From Candidatus Avidesulfovibrio excrementigallinarum (GTDB lineage: Bacteria > Desulfobacterota > Desulfovibrionia > Desulfovibrionales > Desulfovibrionaceae): a DNA stretch of 42,698 bases. Made by a program: the position numbers and the translations under genes. The notes under the pieces are model-generated. The model saw nothing but the letters and a program-made list of their open reading frames with translations. It was not told where the DNA came from and made no database searches. The stretch spans positions 1 through 42,698 of the forward strand of contig DVMI01000082.1 of assembly GCA_018715085.1 (NCBI GenBank), read 5' to 3'. Positions 1 to 8,246 of the stretch are shown here, one piece after another; position 1 is the first letter of the stretch; each line of letters begins with the position of its first letter.

Positions 1-12
1 ACAACTTTTAGA

Positions 13-468
13 TCAACGACGTTCAAGGGATTTATTTTTAATTCTCCGTGGAAGTCCATACCAGTACATCCAGCCGACAAGCGTTGGTGCGTCAGACCGC
101 CACTCATCACTGGATTCAAAATACTGTAATAGCTTTGTTTCAACAGGCCACAGGGCGCTGCTGCGCAAGGCCCGTTCCCTGACAAACAACGCCAGATCTT
201 CAAACAGGCTCAGCCAGGAGTCTGCAACGCACACCCGGCCCTGCTCGCCTGCGTTTTTGCCGGCACAGGCGCAAAGGCTTGTCAGCGTCTCCAAAAAATG
301 CTTTTGTAAAAGCGGATCCGGATGGATCTCCCGGTCAAATTCCCCGGCATGACTGGCGACATGTCTGAGCCCGTTGCAGACAAGCCGCCCCATTGGCGTT
401 TCTGCGCCGGGACAACAAGCAAGGTACGCTTCCGCCCTATTCATGAGTGTCACCCAACAGCTGAACAT
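13..468 (-). CDS. hypothetical protein, about 151 residues
   Basis: I do not recognise the family. The predicted protein is soluble, with no signal peptide or membrane segment. It is rich in Cys, Trp, Leu and Arg, and has a Cys-Ala-Cys-Ala stretch in the middle and a basic C-terminus. The start is placed at the ATG at 468 because GGGGAGAGGA lies five bases upstream. An in-frame ATG at 492 would add eight residues but has a more distant AAGGA. The gene is divergent from the TPR lipoprotein at 531, so the 62-base gap between them probably holds both promoters. The stop codon (13-15) is inside the window, so the gene is complete. That it is a real gene is inferred from the good ribosome binding site, the length, and the lack of a better competing frame. 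Confidence 0.55.
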   Translation of the reverse strand: MFSCWVTLMNRAEAYLACCPGAETPMGRLVCNGLRHVASHAGEFDREIHPDPLLQKHFLETLTSLCACAGKNAGEQGRVCVADSWLSLFEDLALFVRERALRSSALWPVETKLLQYFESSDEWRSDAPTLVGWMYWYGLPRRIKNKSLERR

Positions 469-530
469 GGCTGTCCTCTCCCCGCACAACATCTTCTGCG
501 CGTTCCTTCAAAAAGGCATGACGGATTTGT

Positions 531-1145
531 ATGAGTGTAACGCACGCTAACACTGCTGGCTACCGTATGATAATGCTGTTTCAAGCCGCCTGTCGCAGCG
601 CTCTTGCTGTCTGCCTGGGCATTATGCTGACAAGTTGCGCCCCTGCCACGCCACCGGCACAGCCGCTTCCGGATCCGGTAACAAGCAATGCCGAACAGTT
701 GGTGGCCAAAGCCCGAATTCTGTGGGGGCACAACGAAACCTGTTCCAATCCCGAACAGGCCATTGCCTATCTGAACAGCGCCCTGGAGCTCACACCTGCC
801 AACGCCTACGCTCTGCTCCTGCGCGGAAGGGCCTATAACCAGCTCAATCTGGCCGAAAAGGCCTTTGAAGACCTGACCAGTTCGATCCGCCTGGCGCCAA
901 CCACCGAGGCGTACACCTGGCGCGCCTTCGTTCTGCTGCGGGAAGGGAACCTGCGCGGAGCCCGGGTGGATCTGGAGTCTGCGTTCAGTCTTGGCGGCGA
1001 CCTGCGGCACGCCTACAACATCCGCGGTCTGCTGCATCTTGAGGAAGGCGATGAAAGCGCCGCCTGCGATGACTTTGAAGACGGCGCCGACGCGGGTTCG
1101 CCCGTCTGGTTTGACAAGGCCCGGCAAGCCGGCCTATGCCGCTGA
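531..1145 (+). CDS. TPR-repeat outer-membrane lipoprotein
   Basis: Predicted lipoprotein of up to 204 residues. A hydrophobic signal stretch is followed by the lipobox Leu-Thr-Ser-Cys, with Cys36 as the lipidation site. Ala at +2 favours sorting to the outer membrane. The mature part has a Pro-rich linker and then about three tetratricopeptide-like helical repeats (roughly residues 55-190), visible as repeated Ala/Leu/Tyr patterns such as LNSALELTPANAYALLLRGRA. This fits the NlpI/PilF style of small periplasmic scaffold lipoproteins, but no specific partner can be named. In-frame ATGs at 567 and 573 are alternative starts that would give a more typical short signal peptide. The Shine-Dalgarno sequence is poor for all of them. 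It is divergent from the unknown gene at 13-468. Confidence 0.75.
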   Translation: MSVTHANTAGYRMIMLFQAACRSALAVCLGIMLTSCAPATPPAQPLPDPVTSNAEQLVAKARILWGHNETCSNPEQAIAYLNSALELTPANAYALLLRGRAYNQLNLAEKAFEDLTSSIRLAPTTEAYTWRAFVLLREGNLRGARVDLESAFSLGGDLRHAYNIRGLLHLEEGDESAACDDFEDGADAGSPVWFDKARQAGLCR

Positions 1146-1340
1146 GGGACGCCGGAGAGGATACCGGCCGGGCTTCAGCCTCTTCCCCGGCGTTTTCAGG
1201 GGCGCCGGCAAAACAGCACCGATTGAAGGTCAGCGGAGGAGGCAGGCGTACCGGTTCAACGTGCCTGACAACAATACACTGTGACGAATTGAAACCGGAC
1301 AGTCCCAAAACAACCCGCCTCTCAATGCAGCGAGGTCGCC

Positions 1341-2369
1341 ATGTTCAGCCAGTCAAAATCTCCCCTGTTTTTCCCCCTGCTGCCCGCCCTGGCCGGGCTG
1401 GCTCTGTCTGTCTGGAACCTTGCGGACGCCGGTTCCGTGCCATGCCCCACGGCAGGCTGCTCCATCCAGTCCGCCTTTACCATCGGCGGCGTTTCCCTCT
1501 GGTGGCCCGGCGCACTGCTGTTTGCGCTGCTGGCCGTCTGCGCCCTGGCAGGACAGCGCCGGGCCGGGCGCGCCCTGGCCGGACTGGCCCTGCTGGGTGA
1601 CCTTCCTCTGTTGCTGCTGATGCTGTTTTCACTGCCCTGTTTTGTCTGCATGCTGGCGGCGCTGTGCATTGCACTGACCTTTGTCGCTTTCAAAGAGACT
1701 GAAATCAGTGCATTTGGGCGCAGGCCGTCGACACCGGGCCCGGCGCTGCTGCTTGTGTGGTCTTTTTTGTTTGTTGCAACAACGGGCCTGCTGCTGCGCG
1801 GAACAGTCAGCCCCTGGGCCATTGCCGCGCCCAACGGACAGCCGGGCGTCAGCGTCTACTTTTCCTTTGATTGTGCAGCCTGCCGCAAGCTGATTTTCAG
1901 CATGGCCCCCGACACGGCCAGAAATAATGTTGCCTGGTACCCTGTCGCAGAAAACGCCGACAATGCCACCGCTGCCCTTGCCATGGAAAAAGCGCTGCAA
2001 AACGGCCTGACTGTGGCCGACGCCCTGCGCGAGGCGCGCGCCGCAACGCCGTCCAGCGCATGGCAAAAACTTGCCCCTGCCTGGTGGAGCATGCAGATTC
2101 GCCTGTGGATCAACCGCAGCCATGTTCTGCTTTCCGGCCACGACACGCTGCCGATGGTGCAATTCCACGGCGTTCCCTCCGCCTTGCTGGAGCGGCCACG
2201 CCCGCAGCCCTCCCCGGCCGGGGCGCCACAGGAAGATCTGCCTTTCCTCAACATCGACAGCGCCGGTGCCTGCACCGGCGACACGCCCGCAGGGCAGGAC
2301 TGTTTTTCTTCGGACAACGAGCCCATAAAAACTCCGCAAACCCCGGACATGCAGCAACACGCTGAATAG
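1341..2369 (+). CDS. VKOR/DsbB-like membrane oxidoreductase fused to a thioredoxin-like domain
   Basis: 342 residues. The N-terminal ~150 residues form about four to five membrane helices and carry the vitamin K epoxide reductase cysteine pattern. There is a loop pair, Cys35 and Cys40 (VPCPTAGC), and a membrane-embedded Cys100-X2-Cys103 (LPCFVC). After a further hydrophobic segment comes an extracytoplasmic domain with a thioredoxin-like CAAC motif at 178-181 (YFSFDCAAC), followed by a Pro/Gly-rich tail. In VKOR-Trx fusions the membrane part re-oxidises the thioredoxin-like part and passes electrons to quinone, so the protein could make or shuffle disulfides in the periplasm. GAGG lies nine bases before the ATG. 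It is upstream of the dsr operon but has its own spacer, and a promoter intervenes, so it is probably a separate unit. Periplasmic cytochromes such as DsrJ are possible clients; this is inference. Confidence 0.7.
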   Translation: MFSQSKSPLFFPLLPALAGLALSVWNLADAGSVPCPTAGCSIQSAFTIGGVSLWWPGALLFALLAVCALAGQRRAGRALAGLALLGDLPLLLLMLFSLPCFVCMLAALCIALTFVAFKETEISAFGRRPSTPGPALLLVWSFLFVATTGLLLRGTVSPWAIAAPNGQPGVSVYFSFDCAACRKLIFSMAPDTARNNVAWYPVAENADNATAALAMEKALQNGLTVADALREARAATPSSAWQKLAPAWWSMQIRLWINRSHVLLSGHDTLPMVQFHGVPSALLERPRPQPSPAGAPQEDLPFLNIDSAGACTGDTPAGQDCFSSDNEPIKTPQTPDMQQHAE

Positions 2370-2424
2370 TCTTCAAGTTACTACGTTCACAAGTAAAAAT
2401 AAAAAATTCTCTTTCATTTCACGC

Positions 2425-2453
2425 TTGTGGAAAAGTGTAATCCATACTATAAA
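2425..2453 (+). promoter_or_regulatory. sigma-70-type promoter of the dsr operon
   Basis: TTGTGG (2425-2430) and TATAAA (2448-2453) are separated by exactly 17 bases in an AT-rich pocket (2385-2455) that stands out from the GC-rich surroundings. Transcription would begin near 2460, about 90 bases before the GTG of the first gene. Confidence 0.55.
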
Positions 2454-2550
2454 GCGTGGATTACCGGCCGCCTTGCATCATCCAGCGCTTGTACCGTGCC
2501 TTCTGCCCGGCGCGCGGGCGACACCGGCGGTTCGAGATGTAAGGGGAGCA

Positions 2551-3114
2551 GTGTCTGTGGAAGCGATCTATGCCGCGCGCAAAGAAGAGATAGTCCAGCA
2601 GTGGACGACAGCTATTTTTGCGCTTTACCCATTTGAAACAACAGGTTTTTTGCGTACACAGAAAGATCGTTTTGCCAATCCTGTGGGACATGCGACCATG
2701 GTGGCGGCAAACACGCTGTACGACGCAGTGACCGGCAGGCCGGCGGACGACGATCAGGTACGTCTCGCTCTGGCAGAGCTCATCCGCATTCGGGCGATTC
2801 AGGATCTGACCCCCGATCAGGCCGTGGGAGCGCTGTTTCTGCTCAAGCCCGTGATGCGCAAGCACCTGTTGACCGACGCCCTCGCCGAGGGCGCGCTGGA
2901 AGAGTATCTGGACGCGGAATCCCGAGTGGATTCGCTGGCTTTGATGGCCTTTGACCTGTACATGGCCGACAAGGAAGCCGTGTTCAAGGGCCGCGTGGCC
3001 GAACTGCGCCGCCGCTATTCCCAGATTGAACGCTGGATAGCCGCGCAGAGCGCGTCGGATCTGTTCCCCGATCCCATGCAGGCAGCCGGCGGTTCCACGC
3101 CGGATAAACCTTAA
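2551..3114 (+). CDS. RsbRD_N-domain protein, first gene of the dsr operon
   Basis: 187 residues from a GTG start. The start is chosen because AAGGGGAG (2541-2548) sits at ideal distance, and the longer upstream open frame begins inside the promoter. The N-terminal region (AARKEEIVQQW, then LYPFETTGF and DRFANPVGH) matches the RsbRD N-terminal domain, a helical globin-like sensor fold found in stressosome-type regulators. Here the STAS domain of true RsbR proteins is missing. It lies 20 bases upstream of dsrM in the same direction and is most likely cotranscribed. I recall the same neighbour upstream of dsrM in other Desulfovibrio. A role in sensing or regulating the Dsr complex is suggested only by position. 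Confidence 0.8.
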   Translation: MSVEAIYAARKEEIVQQWTTAIFALYPFETTGFLRTQKDRFANPVGHATMVAANTLYDAVTGRPADDDQVRLALAELIRIRAIQDLTPDQAVGALFLLKPVMRKHLLTDALAEGALEEYLDAESRVDSLALMAFDLYMADKEAVFKGRVAELRRRYSQIERWIAAQSASDLFPDPMQAAGGSTPDKP

Positions 3115-3134
3115 AGCCCGGAGAGAGGTAGGGA

Positions 3135-4187
3135 ATGATAGTTTCTTTTGTGGCAGCCCTGCTTATCGGCCTTGCCGCGTGGACAGGGTCGCAGGCCGGT
3201 TTACAGTACCTGTTCGGCATGGCGCTGCCCCTGCTGGCCGTGGTGGTGTTCATCGGCGGCATGATCTGGCGAGTCCTGTACTGGGCGAAATCGCCCGTGC
3301 CCTTTGCCATCCCCACGACAGGCGGGCAGGAGCGTTCGCTGGACTGGATCAAACCCGCGCGGCTTGACACGCCCACCACCAAAGCAGGCGTCGTCGGCCG
3401 CATGCTGCTGGAAGTCCTTCTGTTCAGGTCGTTGTTCCGCAACACCGTGACGCGGGTCGATCCCCAGAATATGCGGATCACCTATTTTTCGTCCAAGTGG
3501 CTGTGGCTCTTCGCCCTGCTGTTCCATTACTGTTTTCTTGTCACGTTCATCCGTCACTTCCGCTTTTTCCTCGAACCTGTTCCGATCTGTCTGGAATGGG
3601 TCGAATTCTTTGACGGCATCCTGCAGGTTGGCGCGCCCACGCTGTTCATCAGCAACGTGCTCATCGTCTGCGCACTGGCCTTCCTGTTCCTGCGCCGCCT
3701 TGTGAATCCCAAACTGCGCTACATTTCGATGGCCAACGACTACTTCCCGCTGTTCATCATCATCGGGCTGGTCAGCACGGGCATCTGCATGCGCTATTTT
3801 GACAAGATCGACGTGGCTCAGGCCAAAGTCTTCATCATGGGGCTCGTCCACTTCTCGCCCCAGAGTGTCGAAGGGCTGAACCCGCTCTTCTTCACCCATC
3901 TGACCTTCCTGAGCGTGCTGCTCATCATCTTCCCCTTCAGCAAGCTTGTGCATATGGGCGGCGTATTCCTCTCGCCCACGCGCAACCTGCCCTGCAACAC
4001 CCGTCAGGTGCGTCACGTCAATCCTTGGAACAAGCCCACCGTCTTCCACACCTACGCCGAATATGAAGACGACTTCCGCGAACCCATGGCCGAGGCCGGG
4101 CTGCCCCTGGAAATCAGCCTCGAAGAAGCGCAGGCCCACGACAACAAAACGTCTGGCAAGCCCGTTGAGCCTGCCTCTGCCCAGTAA
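3135..4187 (+). CDS. dsrM: DsrM, cytochrome b subunit of the DsrMKJOP complex
   Basis: 350 residues, NarI-like membrane cytochrome b. There are about six membrane segments: two at residues 1-48, then segments near 117-135, 165-190, 205-225 and 250-275. Conserved histidines suited to bis-His heme b ligation are His131 and His141 (one helix) and His255 and His273 (another). Family knowledge: DsrM exchanges electrons with menaquinol and hands them to DsrK, together delivering reducing power towards the DsrC trisulfide made by sulfite reductase. The start follows GAGAGAGGTAGGGA. The C-terminal ~60 residues are hydrophilic and probably cytoplasmic, contacting DsrK, which begins only nine bases after the stop codon. 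Confidence 0.96.
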   Translation: MIVSFVAALLIGLAAWTGSQAGLQYLFGMALPLLAVVVFIGGMIWRVLYWAKSPVPFAIPTTGGQERSLDWIKPARLDTPTTKAGVVGRMLLEVLLFRSLFRNTVTRVDPQNMRITYFSSKWLWLFALLFHYCFLVTFIRHFRFFLEPVPICLEWVEFFDGILQVGAPTLFISNVLIVCALAFLFLRRLVNPKLRYISMANDYFPLFIIIGLVSTGICMRYFDKIDVAQAKVFIMGLVHFSPQSVEGLNPLFFTHLTFLSVLLIIFPFSKLVHMGGVFLSPTRNLPCNTRQVRHVNPWNKPTVFHTYAEYEDDFREPMAEAGLPLEISLEEAQAHDNKTSGKPVEPASAQ

Positions 4188-4196
4188 GGAGTTCCC

Positions 4197-5837
4197 ATGG
4201 CCAAACTGCCCAAACCCGAAGAGCTGATGGCGGGACGTCCGCCCTTCCCCAGCAAGGGCTGGATGAACACCAAGCCGGAATTTAAGCCCGGCAACTTCTG
4301 TTATCCCGCCAAGGTCGACATCATGGAAGGCATGCACATGCCCCATCCCCATGAATGGCGCCCCGACGAAGAAGACTGGCACCTTCCTGAAAACTGGGAA
4401 GAAATCATTTATAACGGCCTTAAGGAACGCCTTGCCAAACACCGTTCGCTGAAGGTCTTCCTTGACTCGTGCGTGCGCTGCGGGGCCTGTGCCGACAAGT
4501 GCCACTTCTTCATTGGCACCAACGACCCCAAAAACATGCCCGTGCTGCGCGCCGAGCTTCTGCGCTCCATCTACCGCAAGGACTTCACCCTCACCGGCAA
4601 GCTCCTTGGCAAAGTCGTGGGCGCGCGCAAGCTCGACAAGAACGTCATCAAGGAATGGTTCTTCTACGCCTATCAGTGCACTGAGTGCCGCCGCTGCTCG
4701 CTGTTCTGCCCCTACGGCATCGACACCGCCGAAATCACGGCTATCGTGCGCGAACTGCTCTATGAGCTCGGTCTTGGCATCAACTGGGTTATGGAGCCCG
4801 TCTCCAACTGCAACCGCACCGGCAACCACATCGGTCTGCAGCCCCACGCGCTGAAGGACATTATCGAATTCCTCTGCGACGATATCGAAACCATCACCGG
4901 CATCCGCATCAATCCGCCCCTTAATGAAAAGGGCCATGAGGTGCTGTTCATCACGCCGTCCGGCGACGTGTTTGCCGATCCCGGCATCTACACCTTCATG
5001 GGCTATCTCATGCTCTTCCATGAGATCGGACTGGACTACACCCTGTCCACCTACGCTTCTGAAGGCGGCAACTTCGGTTCGTTCGTGTCGTTCGATATGG
5101 CCAAGAAGCTTAACGCCAAGATGTACGCCGAAGCCAAACGCCTTGGCGCAAAATGGATTCTTGGCGGCGAATGCGGCCATATGTGGCGCGTGGTCAACCA
5201 GTACATGGGCACCTATAACGGCCCCGCGCCGGATCACATGATCACGCCTGTTTCGCCCATCACCGGCACCGTGTTCAAGCATGCTGCCGCCACCAAGATG
5301 GTGCACATCGCCGAGTTCACGGCCGACCTTATCAAGCACGGCAAGCTGAACCTCAAGCCTGAACGGAACAACCACATCATCACCACCTACCATGACTCGT
5401 GCAACCCTGCCCGCGCCATGGGTCTGCTGGAAGAACCCCGCAGCATTCTGCGGGCCGTGTGCAACAACTTTGTGGAAATGCCCCCGAACACCATCCGCGA
5501 ACAGACCTTCTGCTGCGGATCGGGTTCCGGCCTGAATACCGAAGAAATTATGGAGCTGCGTCTGCGCGGCGGCATGCCCCGCGGCAACGCCCTGCGCTAT
5601 GTGCAGCAGAAGAACGACGTCAATTGGCTGACCTGTATCTGTGCTCTTGACCGTGCCGTTCTTCCCACCGTTGCCAACTACTGGGCTCCGGGCGTGACCG
5701 TCAGCGGGCTGCACGAGCTTGTGGCCAACGCGCTGGTCATGAAAGGGGAAATCCCCCGTACCATGGACCTGCGGCAGGAAGATCTGCCCGAACCGGACGT
5801 TGACGAATCCGCCGCATCGGGTGAGGAGGACGCCTAA
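4197..5837 (+). CDS. dsrK: DsrK, HdrD-like iron-sulfur catalytic subunit
   Basis: 546 residues, the usual length for DsrK. It has two ferredoxin-type [4Fe-4S] motifs: CVRCGACADKC from Cys92, and CTECRRCSLFCP from Cys161. In the C-terminal half are the CCG-domain cysteines, YHDSCNPAR near 401 and FCCGSGSG at about 438-439. In heterodisulfide-reductase relatives these hold the special cubane-type cluster that acts on disulfides. Established role: the cytoplasmic subunit on DsrM that is thought to reduce the DsrC trisulfide after sulfite reduction. There is no signal peptide, in line with the cytoplasmic location. Its stop is two bases before the dsrJ ATG, so translation is likely coupled. All key cysteines appear present. 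Confidence 0.97.
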   Translation: MAKLPKPEELMAGRPPFPSKGWMNTKPEFKPGNFCYPAKVDIMEGMHMPHPHEWRPDEEDWHLPENWEEIIYNGLKERLAKHRSLKVFLDSCVRCGACADKCHFFIGTNDPKNMPVLRAELLRSIYRKDFTLTGKLLGKVVGARKLDKNVIKEWFFYAYQCTECRRCSLFCPYGIDTAEITAIVRELLYELGLGINWVMEPVSNCNRTGNHIGLQPHALKDIIEFLCDDIETITGIRINPPLNEKGHEVLFITPSGDVFADPGIYTFMGYLMLFHEIGLDYTLSTYASEGGNFGSFVSFDMAKKLNAKMYAEAKRLGAKWILGGECGHMWRVVNQYMGTYNGPAPDHMITPVSPITGTVFKHAAATKMVHIAEFTADLIKHGKLNLKPERNNHIITTYHDSCNPARAMGLLEEPRSILRAVCNNFVEMPPNTIREQTFCCGSGSGLNTEEIMELRLRGGMPRGNALRYVQQKNDVNWLTCICALDRAVLPTVANYWAPGVTVSGLHELVANALVMKGEIPRTMDLRQEDLPEPDVDESAASGEEDA

Positions 5838-5839
5838 TC

Positions 5840-6229
5840 ATGCTGTACAACGCAAAATACATTATTCCGGGCCTTGTTGTGGCCGTGGCTGCGTTCACCG
5901 CGCCCTTCTGGCTCAATGTCGGCACGCCCACCTACACCTACCCCGAAGTGGTCGTCCCCTCGGGCGAAGAAGGCAAACAGTGCGTGGAACCCACGGAATG
6001 GATGCGCGCACAGCACATGACGCTGCTCAACACCTGGCGTGACGAGGCCGTCCGCTACGACAAGCGCACCTATGTCGCCACCGACGGCAAAAAGTGGGAC
6101 ATCAGCCTCCAGAACACCTGCCTGAAGTGCCACGCCAACAAGGTTGACTTCTGCGACAAGTGCCACAACAGCAACAATGTCCAGCCCTACTGCTGGAACT
6201 GCCATGTTGCGCCCAAGGGGAACGAGTGA
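5840..6229 (+). CDS. dsrJ: DsrJ, triheme periplasmic cytochrome c
   Basis: 129 residues. One N-terminal hydrophobic segment (about 7-27) acts as an uncleaved signal anchor, and the rest is periplasmic. Three CxxCH heme c sites are visible: CLKCH at 94-98, CDKCH at 105-109 and CWNCH at 118-122. An extra cysteine, Cys48 (KQCVEPTEW), lies in the region where DsrJ of other organisms provides an unusual Cys ligand to one heme. His59 in the following AQHM is a further ligand candidate. Known role: electron exchange between the periplasm and the membrane part of DsrMKJOP. It is packed tightly between dsrK (two-base gap) and dsrO (one-base overlap, TGATG). Confidence 0.96.
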   Translation: MLYNAKYIIPGLVVAVAAFTAPFWLNVGTPTYTYPEVVVPSGEEGKQCVEPTEWMRAQHMTLLNTWRDEAVRYDKRTYVATDGKKWDISLQNTCLKCHANKVDFCDKCHNSNNVQPYCWNCHVAPKGNE

Positions 6230-7005
6230 TGAAGAAAAGCAGAAGAGATTTTCTTAAGGTCGCCGGGCTTTCGGCCTTTGCCCTTGGTTCCGCCGCTGCG
6301 CTGAACCTTGGCACCGCCAGGGCCGCAACCGCTGACGGCACCTACGAGACCGCTTCCACGCAGCTTAAGGCCAAACGCTGGGCCATGGTCATTGACACCC
6401 GCCGCTTTACTGACGCTGCGGACTTTCAGAAAGTCATCGACGCCTGCCATCGCGAGCACAACGTGCCGGACATCCCCGGCAACCAGAACGTCAAATGGAT
6501 CTGGCGCGACACCTTTGCCCACACTTTCCCCGATGATCCCCACGGCTACATGCCCGACCGGATCATTAACGGCAACTTCCTGCTGTTGTGCAACCACTGC
6601 GACAACCCGCCTTGCGTGCGCGTGTGCCCCACCGGCGCCACGTTCCTCCAGGAAGACGGCATCGTGGTCATGGATCCGCACCGCTGCATCGGCTGCCGCT
6701 TCTGCATGGCCGGCTGCCCTTACGGTTCGCGCAGCTTCAACTTCCGCGATCCGCTGCCGTTCATCAAGGACGTGAACTCCGCCTATCCTCCGCGCACCCG
6801 CGGCGTGGTAGAAAAATGCACGTTCTGCACCGAACGCCTGGCCAAGGGGCTGCTCCCTGCCTGTGTGGAAGCCTCTGAAGGGGCAATCCTCTTCGGGGAT
6901 CTGACCGATCCCGCCTCGCCCGTGCGCAAGGCGCTCGCCGAAAACTTCACCATCCGCCGCAAACCCACCCTCGGGACGGGCCCCGGCGTGTACTACATCA
7001 TCTAG
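6229..7005 (+). CDS. dsrO: DsrO, periplasmic iron-sulfur subunit with Tat signal
   Basis: 258 residues. The start at 6229 overlaps the dsrJ stop (TGATG). It is preferred over an upstream in-frame codon because it places the twin-arginine motif SRRDFLK at residues 4-10, followed by a hydrophobic stretch and an Ala-rich cleavage region. The mature protein has ferredoxin-type cysteine groups at CNHC (121) with its CVRVCP continuation, CIGC (153) with CMAGCP, and CTFC (197) with a distal PACVEA. This is the DmsB/NrfC pattern for up to four [4Fe-4S] clusters. The Tat route fits folding with clusters in the cytoplasm before export. It partners with the NrfD-like DsrP encoded next. Confidence 0.96.
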   Translation: MKKSRRDFLKVAGLSAFALGSAAALNLGTARAATADGTYETASTQLKAKRWAMVIDTRRFTDAADFQKVIDACHREHNVPDIPGNQNVKWIWRDTFAHTFPDDPHGYMPDRIINGNFLLLCNHCDNPPCVRVCPTGATFLQEDGIVVMDPHRCIGCRFCMAGCPYGSRSFNFRDPLPFIKDVNSAYPPRTRGVVEKCTFCTERLAKGLLPACVEASEGAILFGDLTDPASPVRKALAENFTIRRKPTLGTGPGVYYII

Positions 7006-7014
7006 GGGGCAGCC

Positions 7015-8190
7015 ATGCTTGAACTTCTTTTTAAAGGCAGGCCGCGTTTCTATCTCTGGATGGCTTTCCTCGCCGCCATTGTGGGACTTGGGGTCGTTGT
7101 CTATATCTTCCAGCTGGTGCTCGGTCTGCAGGTCACCGGCATGAGCCGCGACGTGTCCTGGGGGTTCTATATCTCTCAGTTCACCTACTTCGTCGGTGTG
7201 GCAGCCTCGGCCGTCATGCTCGTGCTGCCGGCCTACTTCCACCACTATGTCAAGTTTAAGCGCGTGATCATCTTCGGCGAATTTATGGCCGTCGGTGCGG
7301 TGATCATGTGCATGCTGTTCATCGTGGTCGACCTTGGCCAGCCCCAGCGCGTGCTCAACGTGCTGCTGCACCCCACGCCCAACTCGGTGATGTTCTGGGA
7401 TATGATGGTTCTTTCGGGCTATCTGATCCTGAATCTGCTGATCGGCTGGGTCACCCTTGAGTGCGAACGCCACGACGTTACGCCCCCCAAGTGGATCAAG
7501 CCCCTGGTGTTCCTCTCCGTATTCTGGGCGTTCTCCATCCACACCGTGACGGCGTTCCTGTATGCCGGCCTGCCCGGCCGCCATTACTGGCTGACTGCCA
7601 TCATGGCTGCGCGCTTTTTGGCGTCGGCCTTCTGCTCCGGTCCTGCCATCCTCATGCTGCTGCTGCTCGTGGTCAAAAAGGTCACCAAGTTCGACCCCGG
7701 CAAGGAAGCCATGCGGACGCTTGCAACCATCATCACGTATGCCATGTGCATCAACGTGTTCTTCTATCTGCTTGAGCTGTTCACCGCGTTCTACAGCGGC
7801 ATCCCCGGCCATCAGCATCCGATCCTGTTCCTCTTCTCCGGTCACGACGGCCATATGGCCTGGGTGAACGGCTGGATGTGGACGGCGGCCGTGTTTGCCA
7901 TCGCTTCGCTGGCTCTGCTCATTCCCCCGGCACTGCGCCACAACGAATCCCTGCTGCCCTGGGCGCTCATCATGCTGGTGATCGCCTCCTGGATCGACAA
8001 GGGACTCGGTCTGCTCATTGGCGGCTTCACGCCCACGCCCTTTGAAACCGTCACCAACTATACCCCGAGCCTGGCGGAAATCCTGGTGGGGCTCGGTATT
8101 TATGGCATCGGCGGCCTGATCATCTCCTCGCTGTGGAAGATTGCCCTCGATGTAAAGAAGGAAACGGGCTCCTTTGAACTGAAGGCCTAG
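7015..8190 (+). CDS. dsrP: DsrP, NrfD-family membrane subunit
   Basis: 391 residues, almost entirely hydrophobic with about ten predicted membrane helices, typical of NrfD/PsrC quinone-interacting proteins. No heme or cluster motif is expected or seen. It is the second quinone-reactive membrane subunit of DsrMKJOP and pairs with DsrO, giving the complex two membrane modules (DsrMK and DsrOP) joined through DsrJ. The start follows GGGGGCAGCC, nine bases after the dsrO stop. It is the last gene of the operon, with a clear intrinsic terminator 24 bases after its stop codon. Confidence 0.96.
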   Translation: MLELLFKGRPRFYLWMAFLAAIVGLGVVVYIFQLVLGLQVTGMSRDVSWGFYISQFTYFVGVAASAVMLVLPAYFHHYVKFKRVIIFGEFMAVGAVIMCMLFIVVDLGQPQRVLNVLLHPTPNSVMFWDMMVLSGYLILNLLIGWVTLECERHDVTPPKWIKPLVFLSVFWAFSIHTVTAFLYAGLPGRHYWLTAIMAARFLASAFCSGPAILMLLLLVVKKVTKFDPGKEAMRTLATIITYAMCINVFFYLLELFTAFYSGIPGHQHPILFLFSGHDGHMAWVNGWMWTAAVFAIASLALLIPPALRHNESLLPWALIMLVIASWIDKGLGLLIGGFTPTPFETVTNYTPSLAEILVGLGIYGIGGLIISSLWKIALDVKKETGSFELKA

Positions 8191-8213
8191 TCCGCAGACC
8201 TTGACCGGCTTCC

Positions 8214-8246
8214 AGGCCTCCCGTTCGCAAGAACGGGAGGCCTTTG
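8214..8246 (+). terminator. intrinsic terminator of the dsr operon
   Basis: A perfect 13-bp stem (arms 8214-8226 and 8231-8243) is closed by a GCAA tetraloop and followed by a short T run. It begins 24 bases after the dsrP stop codon. Confidence 0.9.

Noticed and set aside
3201-5714. Very long minus-strand open frame opposite dsrM-dsrK
   Set aside because: It is antisense to two certain genes. Its His/Gly/Val-rich composition is the usual mirror of GC-rich coding DNA, and it has no domain motifs.
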